DNA of 7,477 nt from Treponema sp. (GTDB taxonomy: Bacteria; Spirochaetota; Spirochaetia; Treponematales; Treponemataceae), in assembly GCA_022510885.1 (NCBI GenBank), contig JAFLSP010000087.1, positions 1 to 7,477 of the forward strand. Direction: 5' to 3'. Under the pieces are notes generated by a model. That model saw only the letters and a program-made list of their open reading frames with translations. It was not told the DNA's origin and ran no database searches. Within the stretch, counting starts at the first letter, position 1. Each line of letters opens with the position of its first letter. Shown piece by piece: positions 6,354 through 7,477 of this stretch. A program made the position numbers and the translations under genes.

Positions 6354-6382
6354 ATTGTAGCGCAATCCCGTGCGGGTGTCTA
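6354..6382 (-). promoter_or_regulatory. Promoter of apt
   Basis: Reading the minus strand, TAGACA (6382-6377), a 17-base spacer and TACAAT (6359-6354). Each hexamer matches consensus at five of six positions. It lies in the tyrA-apt gap, so apt and the mutY-like gene can be expressed separately from tyrA. Predicted start 6347-6348 coincides with the apt ATG. Confidence 0.72.
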
Positions 6383-6390
6383 CGGAAAGG

Positions 6391-7281
6391 CTACTTCACG
6401 GTACGGATTGAGCCCATTCTGAGGCGTTGGTCGCGCGTGTGGGAGAGAAGCGCGCGCAAGCCCTCGGAATCGGAGGCGGCGATGAGCGTCTTGAACTGCT
6501 CCATCTGCCGCTCAAAGCGTTCGATGTGGGCGACCAGTTTTTCGCGGTTGGCGATGAACAGCTCCGACCACAGCGGCGCGTTAATCATCGCGATTCTCGT
6601 CAGGTCCTCGAACGAGCCGCCGCCGAACGCGGTGATTTCGGGGTCCTCGGCGCTCTCCACGAGCGCGCTCGCAATCACGTGGCACAGCTGCGAGGTGAAG
6701 CCGATGTTGTGGTCGTGCGTCTCGCAGGTCGTCTCGGTGATGCGCGTAAAGCCAAGCTCGGCGACGAGGGTGCGCATGGTGTCAAGGTTCTCGCTCTTGT
6801 TGCGCGGGGTGGGACACAGAATGTAGTTGTGGTTCACAAAGAACGCGGCATCGGAATGCGCGTAGCCCTCCTTCTCCCCGCCCGCCATGGGATGCCCGAT
6901 GATAAAGTCCACGTCATCGCGCACCAGCTGCGGCATCGCGCGCTCAAAGATGCCTTTCACGCCGCTGATGTCCGTGACGATTGCGCCGCTCTTGAAGCGG
7001 TCGCGGTGCGCCCGCATAAAGTCGAGCGTGGCGTGCGGATAGAGGCAGATGAACACGATGTCGCACAGCGGCAGCATCTGGTCAACCCTGTCCGCCGTAA
7101 ACGTCGCGTCCGCAACGCCCTCCGCCATGACCTGCGAGAGACACGCGGTACTGCGGTTGCAGGTAAGTATGCGCCCGGTCGCCCCCGCCTGGCTGAGAAT
7201 ATGCTGCCGAATCGCCTTGGCGAACGAGCCGCCCATAATGCCCAGACCCACGATGCCGTAGGTCGCGTGTTTGAGTTCCAT
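6391..7281 (-). CDS. tyrA: Prephenate (or arogenate) dehydrogenase
   Basis: Tyrosine biosynthesis: oxidative decarboxylation of prephenate to 4-hydroxyphenylpyruvate (or arogenate to tyrosine). Residues 8-24 (YGIVGLGIMGGSFAKAI) are the GxGxxG dinucleotide-binding loop, followed by a Rossmann fold with DIVFICLYP (74-82) and IVTDISGVKG (101-110). The catalytic-domain signature GHPMAGGEKEGY (129-140) carries His130, the equivalent of the catalytic His, and HDHNIGFTSQLCH (189-201) is the second conserved segment. At 296 residues it stops after the helical dimerisation domain and has no C-terminal ACT domain and no fused chorismate mutase, so feedback control by tyrosine through an ACT domain is absent. 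Asn42 and Arg43 follow the second beta strand; cofactor preference is not certain. The ATG at 7281 has no Shine-Dalgarno sequence. Confidence 0.94.
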   Translation of the reverse strand: MELKHATYGIVGLGIMGGSFAKAIRQHILSQAGATGRILTCNRSTACLSQVMAEGVADATFTADRVDQMLPLCDIVFICLYPHATLDFMRAHRDRFKSGAIVTDISGVKGIFERAMPQLVRDDVDFIIGHPMAGGEKEGYAHSDAAFFVNHNYILCPTPRNKSENLDTMRTLVAELGFTRITETTCETHDHNIGFTSQLCHVIASALVESAEDPEITAFGGGSFEDLTRIAMINAPLWSELFIANREKLVAHIERFERQMEQFKTLIAASDSEGLRALLSHTRDQRLRMGSIRTVK

Positions 7282-7287
7282 AGCAGA

Positions 7288-7316
7288 ACGATAGCATGAT
7301 TTTTATTTTTTTTCTA
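7288..7316 (-). promoter_or_regulatory. Possible promoter of tyrA
   Basis: Reading the minus strand, TAGAAA (7316-7311), a 17-base AT-rich spacer and TATCGT (7293-7288), four of six matches at each hexamer. Predicted start is near 7281, the A of the tyrA ATG. Weaker than the other promoters here, but it is the only candidate near the gene, and no Shine-Dalgarno sequence is present. Confidence 0.45.
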
Positions 7317-7385
7317 GCGTATCTTTTGGGAGAGGGGAAACCTCACCCTTTCCCGGCACGTTAAGGCTGCGCCTCGTTATAACAG

Positions 7386-7407
7386 TCCTTGTGATGCGTC
7401 ACAAGGA
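7386..7407. promoter_or_regulatory. Perfect palindrome, candidate operator
   Basis: TCCTTGTGA (7386-7394), TGCG, TCACAAGGA (7399-7407): perfect 9-base arms around a 4-base centre. It has no T-run on either side, so a terminator is unlikely. It sits between tyrA and the rightward promoter, about 20 bases upstream of that -35, a position suited to an activator or repressor dimer. The TGTGA/TCACA half-sites resemble a CRP/FNR-type site, but the 4-base centre is shorter than the usual 6, so I do not assign the family. Confidence 0.5.
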
Positions 7408-7427
7408 GCGGCGCTGATTACTACACC

Positions 7428-7456
7428 TTGACAGCCCGCCCCAAAAGTTTTATAAC
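7428..7456 (+). promoter_or_regulatory. Strong rightward promoter for a gene beyond the window
   Basis: A perfect TTGACA (7428-7433), a 17-base spacer and TATAAC (7451-7456). Predicted start is near 7463, so the window ends within the leader of an unseen plus-strand gene or RNA, divergent from tyrA. Only about 15 transcribed bases are visible and they are too few to identify it. Confidence 0.78.
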
Positions 7457-7477
7457 AGTAAAGATTGCGGGCAAAGG

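Larger units (their letters stand above)
7377..7459 (+). repeat. Ten-base direct repeat TTATAACAGT in the divergent intergenic region
   Basis: TTATAACAGT occurs at 7377-7386 and again at 7450-7459, 73 bases apart. The second copy includes the -10 of the rightward promoter; the first abuts the palindrome at 7386-7407. It could be a paired regulator site or a duplicated -10 element. Confidence 0.4.

Noticed and set aside
6427..7299. Plus-strand frame of 290 codons opposite tyrA
   Set aside because: Antisense shadow of a secure gene; composition is atypical for protein and no start signal is seen.
1..7477. CRISPR array, tRNA, rRNA, insertion sequence or phage attachment site
   Set aside because: No regularly spaced repeats, cloverleaf, transposase, terminal repeats or target duplications were seen on either strand.

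Overview
The window is GC-rich bacterial chromosome (roughly 60% G+C by eye) and looks like ordinary core genome with one accessory patch at the left. Gene content (a lipoprotein-type TAXI receptor with DUF1850 and a fused TRAP permease, a short MutY-like glycosylase, Apt, TyrA and a small XRE regulator) would fit a host-associated anaerobe such as a Treponema-like spirochaete. That taxonomic guess is weak; no rRNA or other marker is present.

Layout, left to right. Positions 1-170 hold no recognisable gene. Positions 171-742 (minus) hold a PBECR4-type (Barnase/EndoU/ColicinE5/RelE-like fold) gene broken by one frameshift near 530-545. It is preceded by an unusual leader: a strong sigma70-type promoter (929-956, minus), about 180 nt of structured RNA with an 18-codon reading frame, and an 11-bp intrinsic terminator that ends just before the PBECR4 ribosome binding site. 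Divergent from it, on the plus strand, is a three-gene TRAP operon (1073-4556): TAXI substrate-binding lipoprotein, DUF1850 protein and fused DctQM-like permease. It has its own promoter and a strong terminator.

A small XRE-type DNA-binding protein follows (4686-4967, plus), with an inverted repeat in its promoter. It runs convergently into a minus-strand group: tyrA (7281 to 6391), apt (6348 to 5815) and a mutY-like gene (5818 to 4970). The apt stop and the mutY start overlap by four bases. The right edge (7282-7477) is a divergent intergenic region with a perfect 9-bp-arm palindrome and a near-consensus promoter firing rightward out of the window.

The most notable points are the leader with competing hairpins in front of a broken toxin-fold gene; a MutY-like protein without its iron-sulphur cysteines and with Glu where the catalytic Asp is expected; and three genes whose predicted promoters put transcription start on or beside the ATG, suggesting leaderless mRNAs. 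I did not find a convincing wholly new system. The leader plus PBECR4 unit is the best candidate.
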